DNA of 64,000 nt from Bosea sp. AS-1 (GCF_002220095.1 NZ_CP022372.1:2328501-2392500); one strand, 5' to 3'. Shown: positions 8,477-17,045, counted from the first letter of the stretch. Notes: generated by a model not told the origin, from the letters alone. Numbers and translations are program-made.

Positions 8477-9223
8477 TTATCGAATGCGCGAAGCTTCCCT
8501 CAGATAGGGTTCAAATTCCTTTGTTACGGCTCGGTAGACTTCGCGTTTGAAGGGCACCACAAGCTCAACAAGGCTTTCGACCGGCACCCATTTCCAGGCG
8601 GAGAACTCCGGATGCTCCGTCGAGATATTGATCTCGTCGTCCTGCCCGCGAAAGCGCATCAGTATCCATTTCTGGATCTGCCCGCGGCAGCGAGGTGACA
8701 GAGCGCGATCGAGAATTTCGCTCGGGATCTCGTATGAATGCCAGGTGCGCGACTGGGCAATGATGTCGGCATTGTCCGTGCCCAGTTCCTCGCGAAGTTC
8801 GCGCTGGGCCGCCATCAAGGGAGTTTCGGCATGATCAATGCCACCTTGGGGCATCTGCCAAGCCTCGGCTGTCGTGTCGATGCGTTGGCCGACCCAGACC
8901 TGCCCCACTCGATTGACCAGCATAATGCCGACACCGCGTCGAAGTTGACGTCGCCCCTTGACCTTGGCCTTCGGGATGGCTGTGCCGCTACCTTTGATAG
9001 GTCGTTCCATCGGCGCCGCCGCGCAAATGGCTTGCAGCAAGTCGCTCTCGTCGATCCCGTCTGCTTTCATCATCATGTGGACGATCGGATCCCCGATGAG
9101 ATCGCCGAAGGTGAGCTCGATCGGTCGGTTGAGCTGATCTCGCATGAGGCTCTCCTCAGCCCGCATGGCTTCAAAGGGTAGGCTACTTTTCGACGCGGCG
9201 TCCGGCAGTTCAGGAGCGGGCAT
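8477..9223 (-). CDS. Nudix hydrolase (RppH-like) with extra N-terminal domain
   Basis: 248 residues from ATG 9223, which has GGAGG seven bases ahead and overlaps the end of the upstream MutS-like gene by 14 bases. The C-terminal 155 residues are RppH-like: RRGVGIMLVNRVGQVWVGQR, the Nudix box GGIDHAETPLMAAQRELREE, and a typical RppH C-terminus (KWVPVESLVELVVPFKREVY). RppH removes pyrophosphate from RNA 5' ends; some relatives act on dinucleoside polyphosphates. The first 90 residues form an additional helical region (LTFGDLIGDPIVHMMMKADG) not found in ordinary RppH. It is the third gene of an operon headed by a fluoride riboswitch. Confidence 0.85.
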   Translation of the reverse strand: MPAPELPDAASKSSLPFEAMRAEESLMRDQLNRPIELTFGDLIGDPIVHMMMKADGIDESDLLQAICAAAPMERPIKGSGTAIPKAKVKGRRQLRRGVGIMLVNRVGQVWVGQRIDTTAEAWQMPQGGIDHAETPLMAAQRELREELGTDNADIIAQSRTWHSYEIPSEILDRALSPRCRGQIQKWILMRFRGQDDEINISTEHPEFSAWKWVPVESLVELVVPFKREVYRAVTKEFEPYLREASRIR

Positions 9224-10721
9224 CGGCTGCCTCCGGCGTTTCGAAAATCTGCCGGAAGAGATCGGTCCCGAAGCTCTTCGATAGGGGCGGGGCCTCGATG
9301 AGCCGGAAGCTTCTGGCTCCGTCGTCACCGCGTTCGGCCCTCAGGAATAGGGTGTGTTCGTCATCGAGAAACGAGCGGGCGAGCTCGTACATGTGCGAAA
9401 CGAAGAAGACGGTGACGTCGTTCTCGAGCAATGCCAGGACGATCTGGCGCGCGATCTCGGAGCCTTCGCGCTCATGCGTGGCAGCGAAGGACTCGTTGAA
9501 CAGAACCAGCGCGCGCCGCCGCATGACATCGGCGATTCCGCTCATACGGACGAGTTCCTCGTCGAACTTGCCGCTGCGCATGCTGCGGTCTTCCTCGCGC
9601 TTGTAGTGCGTGTGCAGGCCCGAGCGGAGCGACGCACTGAAGGCATCGGCGGTGACGAACATGCCGCATTGCTGCATGAGCTGAGCCAAGCCGACGCTGC
9701 GCAGGAAGGTCGATTTGCCGCCCCGGTTCGCGCCGGTGATGACGACGAGCGGCTTGCCGTCGGCGTCGACGTCGTTGCCGATCACCTTGTGCTCCATCGT
9801 CAGGGCCAGGCAGGTATCGCGCAGGTTGCGGCAGCGGAAACGGTTCGGCTCAGCCTGCGGCTCAGGGAAGGTGACGGTTTCGCCGACCTTGTCGAGCTGC
9901 TCCTTCAGATTAACGCAGCCGAGATAGAAGGCGAGCTCCGCGCGTAGGGCCTTGAGGAAGCCCAGAACGTGTTCGGCGGATTGATAGATGGCGTCGGAGA
10001 TCAGGATCAGCCCGCGGTTCTGAAGCTCCGTGAAGGCCTGGGCCCCGGCATCGTCCCGCGGGTGCAACTGCAATGTATAGCTTCGGGCCGCAGGGCTCAG
10101 GATCCGGTGCATCCAGCTCAGATCGCCCCGTTGCGGCTTGCGCAGCGCCGTTCCCACCGCCTTGCCGCCGCCGCCGACCTGGGCACTGAGCAGGAGCCCG
10201 ACGCGGAAGCTGAGATTGGTCAGATCGGTCCGTGCGGCATCGAGCCAGTCGTCGTCGAGGTTCTTCTCCAGCGTCGCGAAGAACTGCTTGAAGCCATGCG
10301 ACGCGAACCTGTCGGCATTGGCCGAGCAGGTCTTCCGCAACCGCTCAAGCACGTCGAGACAGCTCTGGAGCGTACGTACCCCGCTGGCGACCTTCTGCCC
10401 GGCATCGCGATCATAGAGACTGAAGCTCCAACTCCGCTCGCGCCCGAACGGCTCGATCGCGATGTCGTAGAATTTCCGGACGAGTGCCGGAACGGCGAGA
10501 CAATCCTTGAGGATCTCCTGCCTGTAGCGGATCGTCTCGATGTCGTTGTCCCAGGCACGGGCGCACGCGGCAGCCATAGTGTCGTGGAAATATCTGTCGC
10601 CAGCGGCCGCCGCGTTCAGGAGCACCTCGAGCTCGATGTCCTGTGCATATTGGAGCGGCTCCTTGGGGGAGGGCGGGCGCGCGTCGAAATCGCGATCGGG
10701 ATGCATCAGGAAGGTTTTCAT
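9210..10721 (-). CDS. MutS-like ATPase, second of tandem pair
   Basis: 503 residues from ATG 10721, which overlaps the preceding stop by four bases. It lacks the mismatch-recognition domain of MutS and keeps a helical core/clamp region (about 30-290) and a C-terminal MutS-type ABC ATPase: Walker A ITGANRGGKSTFL (330-340), then YKREEDRSMRSGKFDEEL, Walker B RRRALVLFNESFAATHERE. The TGxNxGGKS form is characteristic of MutS. Length and domain loss make canonical mismatch repair unlikely. MutS-like genes are among the classes previously reported under fluoride riboswitches. With the adjacent paralogue it may form a heterodimer. Confidence 0.82.
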   Translation of the reverse strand: MKTFLMHPDRDFDARPPSPKEPLQYAQDIELEVLLNAAAAGDRYFHDTMAAACARAWDNDIETIRYRQEILKDCLAVPALVRKFYDIAIEPFGRERSWSFSLYDRDAGQKVASGVRTLQSCLDVLERLRKTCSANADRFASHGFKQFFATLEKNLDDDWLDAARTDLTNLSFRVGLLLSAQVGGGGKAVGTALRKPQRGDLSWMHRILSPAARSYTLQLHPRDDAGAQAFTELQNRGLILISDAIYQSAEHVLGFLKALRAELAFYLGCVNLKEQLDKVGETVTFPEPQAEPNRFRCRNLRDTCLALTMEHKVIGNDVDADGKPLVVITGANRGGKSTFLRSVGLAQLMQQCGMFVTADAFSASLRSGLHTHYKREEDRSMRSGKFDEELVRMSGIADVMRRRALVLFNESFAATHEREGSEIARQIVLALLENDVTVFFVSHMYELARSFLDDEHTLFLRAERGDDGARSFRLIEAPPLSKSFGTDLFRQIFETPEAADARS

Positions 10722-12343
10722 GGGCGCACCCTGGTACGCAGCTTCGCGTAGGTCACGCCGCGTTTCTCGGCGAGCGAAAGCGCATAGGCGAGACCATCGG
10801 CGGGCTTGCGGATGATCCGGAAGGTGCGGCGTGCCGGCTCGTCGGGATCGACGGTGCTGACCATGCTGACCGTCTTCTCGCTCAGGGTCGAAAGCGCATC
10901 GAGGAAGGTCACGCAAACGCCGATGGCATCGACAGCAAGAATGCGTTCGAGCACCTGCGTGCTCAGGAAGACCTGATCCTCGAGACTGGTCGAATTGAAG
11001 ATCTCATTGAGGACGATGACGCTGTCGCCGGTCATGGCTCGGCAGCTTCGGTGCAGGCGTACGAGCTCGTCTTCGAGCTTACCGCGCAAGTTCTCGATGT
11101 CTTCCTCGCGCTCGAAATGCGTGAATATCCGGTCCGGCAGAAAGAGCTGCGCCGCCTTCCCGGGTACGGGGCAACCGAGACCGGCAAGGAAGTGCAGTTG
11201 CCCGAACATCCGGGCAAAGGTCGTCTTCCCGCCCTGATTGGGACCGGAGACTACGAGCAGACGCTCGGCCCCGGAAAGCTGGAAGTCGTTTCCGACGACG
11301 GTGCCTTTCTCGGCGACGATCTTCGTGGCCAGCGCGAGGTCGAAACTCTCCGTCACCTCGGTCGCCTTGGAGCTCACGGACACGGCGGGATGGCAGAACG
11401 GCAATCCAGCCCTCCGAAGTGGGCGGATGAAATCGAGATAGGCGACATAGAAGCCGATCTCGCGGCCGAACCTCGCCACGACCTCGTCGATGAATTCGCC
11501 CTGTCGCGCGACGTAGGCGTCGAGGCTGCCGAACTCCTCTGGAAACAGCCGGCTTACGAACTCCAGGATCCCTTCCTCGATGTGGTTGAGGGAGAAATCA
11601 TCCTTCGGCTTCGACGGGCTTGGTGGGGCGATCTCGCTTTCGCGAAACTTCGCGAAGCGATCCAGAATGATCGTGGTGTAGTCCGGCTCGGATGCATACT
11701 TGCGCACCTTCACCTTGTCGCCGCTGAACAACATGCCGAAGCTGACACCCGATAGCGTCTCACGGAGGCTTTCGGTTTCACTCAAGAGTTGAACGAATGC
11801 CGGCGAGCGCGTGTATCCCGCCAGGTAGGAGCGGAGGCCCGAGAGGCCAGGGGACTTCAGATCTAGAAGCGTCAAATTGTGCAGGAACGCAGATATAGCT
11901 TCGCAATAGAGACCGGCGGCGCGCAGGATGACCGTGTTCCTGTGACTCCTGGTGGAGATTTCGCCGGCATAGTGCAGGTTGGCGTGAACGCTGCGCATCG
12001 CGTCGCCGAACAGCGGGAAGATCGCGAAAATTTCCGGCCGCTCCAGATCGGCGAAGACAGCCTGACGGTAGCGGACGACACCTTCGTTCCGACAAGGGGA
12101 ATAGAAGATGGGACGAAGGACGTCCTCGTCGCGCTTGGCGACGGCGGACGCCACGACCTGATCCAGGTTCAGGTCGACGAAGCATTCGGGTTCTTCGCTC
12201 CGCTCCGCGCGTAGGGTTTCCAGGCCCGGTGGGAACAGGATCGTGGTGAAGGCACCCACGCCACGGTCGGTCGTTTCGGGACGGGGCCTCCTGTCGGCGA
12301 GACGCACGACATTCCGCGGCCCATAGGTCTGGGCCTCAGACAT
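10718..12343 (-). CDS. MutS-like ATPase, first of tandem pair
   Basis: 541 residues. Domain order matches the next gene: N-terminal helical core, then a MutS-type ATPase with Walker A VVSGPNQGGKTTFARMF (about 365-380), a conserved FEREEDIENLRGKLEDELVR segment and Walker B DSVIVLNEIFNSTSLEDQ. No MutS domain I, so no Phe-x-Glu mismatch reader. It is preceded on its own strand by a fluoride riboswitch at 12.58 kb with a leader of about 200 bases. The ATP site suggests DNA- or ribosome-linked mechanics, but function is not known. Overlap with the downstream paralogue implies equal synthesis. Confidence 0.83.
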   Translation of the reverse strand: MSEAQTYGPRNVVRLADRRPRPETTDRGVGAFTTILFPPGLETLRAERSEEPECFVDLNLDQVVASAVAKRDEDVLRPIFYSPCRNEGVVRYRQAVFADLERPEIFAIFPLFGDAMRSVHANLHYAGEISTRSHRNTVILRAAGLYCEAISAFLHNLTLLDLKSPGLSGLRSYLAGYTRSPAFVQLLSETESLRETLSGVSFGMLFSGDKVKVRKYASEPDYTTIILDRFAKFRESEIAPPSPSKPKDDFSLNHIEEGILEFVSRLFPEEFGSLDAYVARQGEFIDEVVARFGREIGFYVAYLDFIRPLRRAGLPFCHPAVSVSSKATEVTESFDLALATKIVAEKGTVVGNDFQLSGAERLLVVSGPNQGGKTTFARMFGQLHFLAGLGCPVPGKAAQLFLPDRIFTHFEREEDIENLRGKLEDELVRLHRSCRAMTGDSVIVLNEIFNSTSLEDQVFLSTQVLERILAVDAIGVCVTFLDALSTLSEKTVSMVSTVDPDEPARRTFRIIRKPADGLAYALSLAEKRGVTYAKLRTRVRP

Positions 12344-12547
12344 GGCAACACCTCGCGAAGCCGCGAGGGAGGGCCATTATCAGCGGCTCACGCCGGAAAC
12401 CGTGCAGCGAGGGGCGCGGACAAATGTTTCCGGGCGCAGTGGTATCGTATTCGGAGAAACACGGGCGCCGTGCGCGTGCGCTACCGCGAGCACCAACGAT
12501 ACAAAATACAGAGCAAAGCTGAATTGCGGTCGAGTGGCTCATGACGA

Positions 12548-12626
12548 TCCTGCCTCGGCGTCGACGACGCACGGTTGAAATGGCAGGAGTCATCAGCAAA
12601 CAGAGCGTGAAGGGGACTCCATCCCT
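12548..12626 (-). promoter_or_regulatory. Fluoride riboswitch 1 (upstream of tandem mutS-like genes)
   Basis: On the minus strand, hairpin GGGATGGAGTCCC (5' end near 12626) is followed by TGCTGATGACTCC ending near 12582. Loop GGAGTC can pair with GACTCC as the aptamer pseudoknot. The usual AACCGCC joining segment is replaced by CACGCTCTGTTTGC, closer to the alternative form of the crcB motif. TCCTGCC of the aptamer 3' end can instead pair with GGCAGGA about 25 bases on (12548-12554), a mutually exclusive hairpin. About 200 bases remain to the mutS-like start; no gene was found there. Confidence 0.82.
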
Positions 12627-12800
12627 CATCTGGAAATCTAGGAGAGGTAACCCCGAGGGTCAATGGCGGTTCCCGGAAGTTCGGCTTCGGCCTCGCTGCG
12701 GCCCTGATGGCCATCGGCACGCTCGCCCTCGTGCATTCGCGTTGACGGGCTAGCTGGTCGATGATTGCCCGCATCAGACGATGGTGATAGCGTCGTCGCT

Positions 12801-12869
12801 GGGAATGGGGTCTCCCTTTAACCGCCGATCTGGCTGATGACTCCTACCGTGCGGACGTCGCGGTGGGAG
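12801..12869 (+). promoter_or_regulatory. Fluoride riboswitch 2 (upstream of dynamin-like gene)
   Basis: On the plus strand, GGGAATGGGGTCTCCC is followed by TTTAACCGCC, GATCT, GGCTGATGACTCCTAC. Loop GGGGTC pairs with GACTCC with one wobble. CTCCTACCG (12841-12849) can instead pair with CGGTGGGAG (12861-12869). It diverges from riboswitch 1, about 175 bases away. Unlike the others, it is followed by two intrinsic terminators before the gene it faces. Confidence 0.9.
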
Positions 12870-12879
12870 GATTGCGTAG

Positions 12880-12902
12880 CCCGCCGTCAAGGCGGGTTTT
12901 TT
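12880..12902 (+). terminator. Intrinsic terminator after riboswitch 2
   Basis: CCCGCC-GTCAA-GGCGGG followed by TTTTTTG. It lies 11 bases after the riboswitch's alternative hairpin. It would release a transcript of roughly 100 nt unless bypassed. Confidence 0.85.
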
Positions 12903-12994
12903 GTTGCCCGGGCAAGGAGCGATCCGCCCGAGGGGGTCAAGAAAGCCGTCCATCGCGACTTGGGAGGAGGCGCAAGAAACCGGGCATCGACTGA

Positions 12995-13047
12995 AACCCG
13001 TCGCGCCGTTTGTTGCCCCTTTGGCGGTTGCGACGGGTTCCTTTTTT
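12995..13047 (+). terminator. Second intrinsic terminator before dynamin-like gene
   Basis: AACCCGTCGC (12995-13004) pairs with GCGACGGGTT (13030-13039), followed by CC and TTTTTT. The loop of 25 bases can form a further small stem. An ATG at 13010 lies inside this hairpin and is therefore unlikely to be the start of the next gene. Confidence 0.8.
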
Positions 13048-13072
13048 GCAAGGGATCGGCGGCTTTGGACTA

Positions 13073-14926
13073 GTGAAGAGACGAAACGAACGGATTGACG
13101 ACGACAAGCCGCGCGAGGCAGGCGCCACGTTCCCGAACTCGTCCCAGCGGAGTCTCGTCGAAATCGCTGAGGCCGCGAGAAGCACGATCCATCATCCGAC
13201 TGCGGCGCAGCGGCGACTTCTGAGGCAACTCGAGCACCAGGCGCATCGGTTGGGAGAGCAAGTCTTCCAGTTAGCCGTCCTCGGCCAGTTCAAGCGCGGC
13301 AAGAGCAGCCTGCTCAATGCGTTGATCGGTCAACCGTTGTTGAGCGCGGGGGTTCTGCCGCTGACCTCCGTGCCGACCTTTCTGACGGCAGGCACCGATT
13401 TGCGGATTCGCCTAACCTCCCTGTCCGGTGGCAGGGAAGAGCGGAAAGTCGCGACCATCGACGAACTGGCCAAGGAAATCGCCGCCGCGACGACCGAGGA
13501 GCAGAACCCGCGCAACGAGAAGCGAGTGCGCCGCGTGGATGTCGGGCTTCGCGAAAGTCCATGGCTCGAAGACGTGACTCTGGTCGACACACCGGGCATC
13601 GGCTCGACGCAAACTTACAACACGGATGCCGCCTATGCCGTGCTACCGGAGTGCGATGCAGCGCTCTTCGTCTGCTCCATCGACCCTCCGATCACCGAGG
13701 TCGAACTCGGCTATCTCTCCCGTATCTGTCAAACAGTGCCGCGCGTCATCGTGGTGCTCAACAAGATCGATCTCGTCGACGAGGAGGACAGGGAGAAGGC
13801 GCGGGCCTTCCTGGCCTCGATCATTGCGGAACGGCCGGAGGCACAAATCGACCGCCGCATCTTTCCGGTTTCGGCTAGGCAAGCGCTGGCCGCCCGGCGT
13901 TCCGGCGATGATGCCGCCCTGGAGGCCAGTGGGCTGCTCGAGCTGGAACGTCACCTGCGCGCCGACCTGATCGAACGAAAGCGCCAAATCCTGGCCTCGT
14001 CGATAGCCAACAAGATGGCCGTCATCACTCATGCGTTTGCCGCCGATACGGCCATGATGGTCAGTGCGCTTTCGCTACCGCTCAGCGAACTCGACGCCAA
14101 GGCTGCGGCGTTCGCACAGGCGGCCATGGACTTCGAGCGTGAGCGTGTCGGCCTGGAGGACACGTTCAACGGTGAATGGCGGCGGGCCGCTGCGCGCCTC
14201 GACGGCCTCTGCGAAACGGTCGGCGAAAGGGCGCAGAAGCAGCTCGACGCCGTGATCATCAGCCTGGGCGACAAGGACATAGTCGAGAACGGTCGTTCGA
14301 TCGTCGGTGCGGCCATGACCGAGATATTCGATCGGGAATTCACGGCCTTGGCGACAACGGTGGAATCCGAACTCGCGATCACCGTCGAAGGCCAGCAAAA
14401 GCGCTATCGGGATCTCGCCGCCCGTGTCGGCGAGGCCGCGGGGACGCTGCTCGATGTGCCGATGCCGCCCGCGGTGCCGGATGACTGGGTCCGGATCAAG
14501 CGTGATTTCCATTGGCTTTCAGAGAGGCGAACCGAGAACATCGGTTCCTTGACGATGGACGGGCTGGCGCGACTGCTGCCCGCGGCGTTGCGACGGCGTC
14601 GGCAGCGAAAGCAGTTTCGTGAAGCCGTCGCCAACGCCCTGATGCGGAACCTCTCCGACCTGAATTGGGAGATGCGCCAGAACATCGACGATTCCTTTCG
14701 CGGCCTGTTGGCTGCTGCCCGCGCGGCGGTCGAGATCAGCTTATCCTCAACCCGGGAGCTTCTCGGAATCGTGCGGGAGCGGCGCCGTCTGGAAGGCGTT
14801 TCCATGGAGCAGGAGATCGAAGCGGCAAAAACAGCCGAGCGACGGATCGCCGAGCTCGACGCCGAGCTCGGCCGGTATCGGGAGCAGTTTCGCGAGGGCG
14901 GCTCGCTTGCACTCAATGCATCATGA
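13073..14926 (+). CDS. Dynamin-like large GTPase
   Basis: 617 residues from GTG 13073, picked because the longer ATG start (13010) sits inside a terminator hairpin. GTPase motifs: G1 GQFKRGKSSLLNAL (71-84), candidate G2 Thr in LPLTSVPTF, G3 VDTPGIGS (171-178), G4 LNKID (229-233), candidate G5 FPVSAR. After the G domain comes a long helical stalk (about 300-617) with a short basic patch PAALRRRRQRKQF that could touch membrane lipid. Bacterial dynamin-like proteins remodel or seal membranes. The upstream fluoride riboswitch makes fluoride-induced membrane protection a hypothesis. The gene converges with the enolase fusion and their stops overlap by 14 bases. Confidence 0.85.
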   Translation: MKRRNERIDDDKPREAGATFPNSSQRSLVEIAEAARSTIHHPTAAQRRLLRQLEHQAHRLGEQVFQLAVLGQFKRGKSSLLNALIGQPLLSAGVLPLTSVPTFLTAGTDLRIRLTSLSGGREERKVATIDELAKEIAAATTEEQNPRNEKRVRRVDVGLRESPWLEDVTLVDTPGIGSTQTYNTDAAYAVLPECDAALFVCSIDPPITEVELGYLSRICQTVPRVIVVLNKIDLVDEEDREKARAFLASIIAERPEAQIDRRIFPVSARQALAARRSGDDAALEASGLLELERHLRADLIERKRQILASSIANKMAVITHAFAADTAMMVSALSLPLSELDAKAAAFAQAAMDFERERVGLEDTFNGEWRRAAARLDGLCETVGERAQKQLDAVIISLGDKDIVENGRSIVGAAMTEIFDREFTALATTVESELAITVEGQQKRYRDLAARVGEAAGTLLDVPMPPAVPDDWVRIKRDFHWLSERRTENIGSLTMDGLARLLPAALRRRRQRKQFREAVANALMRNLSDLNWEMRQNIDDSFRGLLAAARAAVEISLSSTRELLGIVRERRRLEGVSMEQEIEAAKTAERRIAELDAELGRYREQFREGGSLALNAS

Positions 14927-17045
14927 AGACCGGCAACCGGGTTCGACGCAGCACTTCATGGGTGACGCCGCCGAAAACCCATTCGAAGATCTGGCCAAAG
15001 CGGAACGCGCCCATGACGATCGAGTCGGCACCGATAGACTCGGCCTCGGAAAGAAGGCGCAAAGCGATATGCTGGCCGCGTTCCGTCCGTCCGTGCCTCA
15101 CCTCGGCCGATATGCCGTGCTCCTGAAGCATCTCGATGATCTCCGTGCAATCCTGGCCCGCCGCGTTTTCATCGACCGTCACCACCGTGACGCGCTTGGC
15201 CGCTTGTAGCCAGGGCAGGGCGCTCATCACTGTCTTGCGAGCCTGCGTGCGCGGTTTCCAGGCGATGACCATATGGTCGCCGAGCACCGTAGGAAGCGCC
15301 CCTTCGGTCGGAACGAACAGGACCAGTCGGCCCGAGCCGAAGATTGCGGCATGCAGCGCATCACCGGAATCGAGATTATGCGGTTGCGCGATCACGATTA
15401 GGGCGGCGTCCTTGGATTCGGCGAGCAGTGAGGATTCAACTGCGCCGACATGTTCCAACCAGCGGACCTCGGCACCCGAGAACGACGCCCAACCTTCGAA
15501 GACGTGACGCGCCCGGGCGAGCCGCTCCCCAGCGGTTCCTTCCTCGAGTTCGCGCATCCTCTGGATATCGTACTCCTCGGCCGCCGTGATCAATTTGGCC
15601 GGATCGACGCAGATATGGAGCGCCGCCAGGGGCATTGAGCGGGCGAGCTGGGCAGCGCGTTGCGCAACCGTCAGGCAGCGCCTGGCTGAGGACGCTTCCT
15701 CGATTACCGCCATCACTTCGCGGTATCCGGTCGCTGAACGGTTCGGCGACCTGCTCCGGTCGCTCAATGTCGGAGTCGCGAACGGCGAGGTGTAGAAGCT
15801 GAGCCCTGCCACCTCGCGTTCGATTTCCAGCAGGCGATTGTATTTGGCCAACCTTTCGCCGCGGCACGGAGCGCCGGCCTTGATCTGTCCGCCATCCATC
15901 GCAACGGCGAAGTCCGCGATGAAGGCGTCATCCGTCTCTCCCGAGCGATGCGAGATAATGTAGTGCCAGCCAGCCGCCCGGCAGGCGGAGATCGCGGCGA
16001 TCGTCTCCGTCACCGTTCCGATCTGGTTGAGCTTGATCAGCACGGCGTTCGTCGTCTTCTCGGCGACGCCGCGCGCGATCAAGTCGGGGTTGGTGACGTA
16101 GATGTCGTCTCCGACGATCTGCATGGAGCGGCCGAGCGCGGCAGTCTGCGCTTGGAAGGCGGCCCAGTCGTGCTCGCCGAAGCCGTCTTCGATCGAAACG
16201 ATGGGGAAATGCCTGACCCATTCGGCGTAAAGGGAGCCGAGCTCGGCGCTCGACATCGGTCCGATACCTGATTTCGACAGGTCGTAGCCGCCGGCCTTCG
16301 CGAAGGACGAGGCCGCCGGATCGAGCGCCAGCGCGATCTGCTCACCCGGGATGAAGCCGGCCCGCTCGATCGCCTCGACGATCAGGGCGCAGGCCGCTTC
16401 GTTGCCGTCGAGGTTCGGAGCGAAGCCCCCCTCGTCGCCGACACCCGTGCTCAGGCCCTTTTCGACCAAGAGTGCCCGCAGCGCGTGGTAAGTCTCGGCG
16501 CCCCAGCGCAGCGCTTCCCTGAAGGAGGGCGCTCCGTGCGGGACGATCATGAATTCCTGGAAGTCCAGCGAGTTCGCGGCATGTCGACCGCCATTGATGA
16601 CATTCATCATGGGAACCGGCAGGCGATAGGTCGCGCCCTCGGCGAGATAGGAATAGAGCGGCTTGCCAGCCGCCTTGGCCGCCGCTCGCGCCACGGCCAT
16701 TGAGGTTCCGACGATCGCGTTGGCGCCGAGCCTCGATTTTTCCGGCGTGCCGTCGGCGTCGATGAGGAGGCGATCTACCCTGGCCTGGTCGACCGGGTCC
16801 ACGTCGCGCAGGACCCTGGCGATTTCGGCGAGGTTGGCGATGGCCTTGAGAACGCCGCGGCCGTCATAACGATTGGGGTCGCCGTCGCGCAGCTCGTGAG
16901 CTTCTCCCTCTCCGGTTGAAGCTCCTGAAGGAACTGACGCATGCCCGACGATTCCGCTTTCGAGGCATACCTCGACCCGCATTGTCGGAAAACCGCGCGA
17001 GTCGAGGATCTCATCTCCCAGAACCGCAACAATCCTGTCCACCAT
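14913..17045 (-). CDS. eno: Enolase fused to tandem universal stress protein domains
   Basis: 710 residues from ATG 17045 (GGAGGG lies five bases ahead and overlaps the earlier ATG 17057). Residues 1-430 are a full enolase: DEILDSRGFPT, ASTGEGEA, E164 in DFQEFMI, E205 in GDEGGFAPN, D242, E286 in SIEDGFGEHDW, D313, K338 in LIKLNQIGT, HRSGET and K389, matching E. coli E168, E209, D246, E290, D317, K342 and K393 with a shift of four. Residues 440-710 are two Usp domains, the second ending in VMGAFRFGQIFEWVFGG and RTRLPVFMMH. Enolase is the classical fluoride-inhibited enzyme, so a fluoride-induced copy is sensible. The fusion is unusual. No break in frame is seen. Confidence 0.92.
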   Translation of the reverse strand: MVDRIVAVLGDEILDSRGFPTMRVEVCLESGIVGHASVPSGASTGEGEAHELRDGDPNRYDGRGVLKAIANLAEIARVLRDVDPVDQARVDRLLIDADGTPEKSRLGANAIVGTSMAVARAAAKAAGKPLYSYLAEGATYRLPVPMMNVINGGRHAANSLDFQEFMIVPHGAPSFREALRWGAETYHALRALLVEKGLSTGVGDEGGFAPNLDGNEAACALIVEAIERAGFIPGEQIALALDPAASSFAKAGGYDLSKSGIGPMSSAELGSLYAEWVRHFPIVSIEDGFGEHDWAAFQAQTAALGRSMQIVGDDIYVTNPDLIARGVAEKTTNAVLIKLNQIGTVTETIAAISACRAAGWHYIISHRSGETDDAFIADFAVAMDGGQIKAGAPCRGERLAKYNRLLEIEREVAGLSFYTSPFATPTLSDRSRSPNRSATGYREVMAVIEEASSARRCLTVAQRAAQLARSMPLAALHICVDPAKLITAAEEYDIQRMRELEEGTAGERLARARHVFEGWASFSGAEVRWLEHVGAVESSLLAESKDAALIVIAQPHNLDSGDALHAAIFGSGRLVLFVPTEGALPTVLGDHMVIAWKPRTQARKTVMSALPWLQAAKRVTVVTVDENAAGQDCTEIIEMLQEHGISAEVRHGRTERGQHIALRLLSEAESIGADSIVMGAFRFGQIFEWVFGGVTHEVLRRTRLPVFMMH

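Noticed and set aside
9210..12343. Canonical mismatch repair MutS
   Set aside because: Both proteins lack the mismatch-binding domain and are about 350 residues too short.
12336..12629. 97-codon minus-strand frame over the mutS leader
   Set aside because: It runs through riboswitch 1 and has no protein-like composition.
13010..13072. ATG 13010 as start of the dynamin-like gene
   Set aside because: It lies inside an intrinsic terminator hairpin and has no ribosome-binding site; GTG 13073 is preferred.
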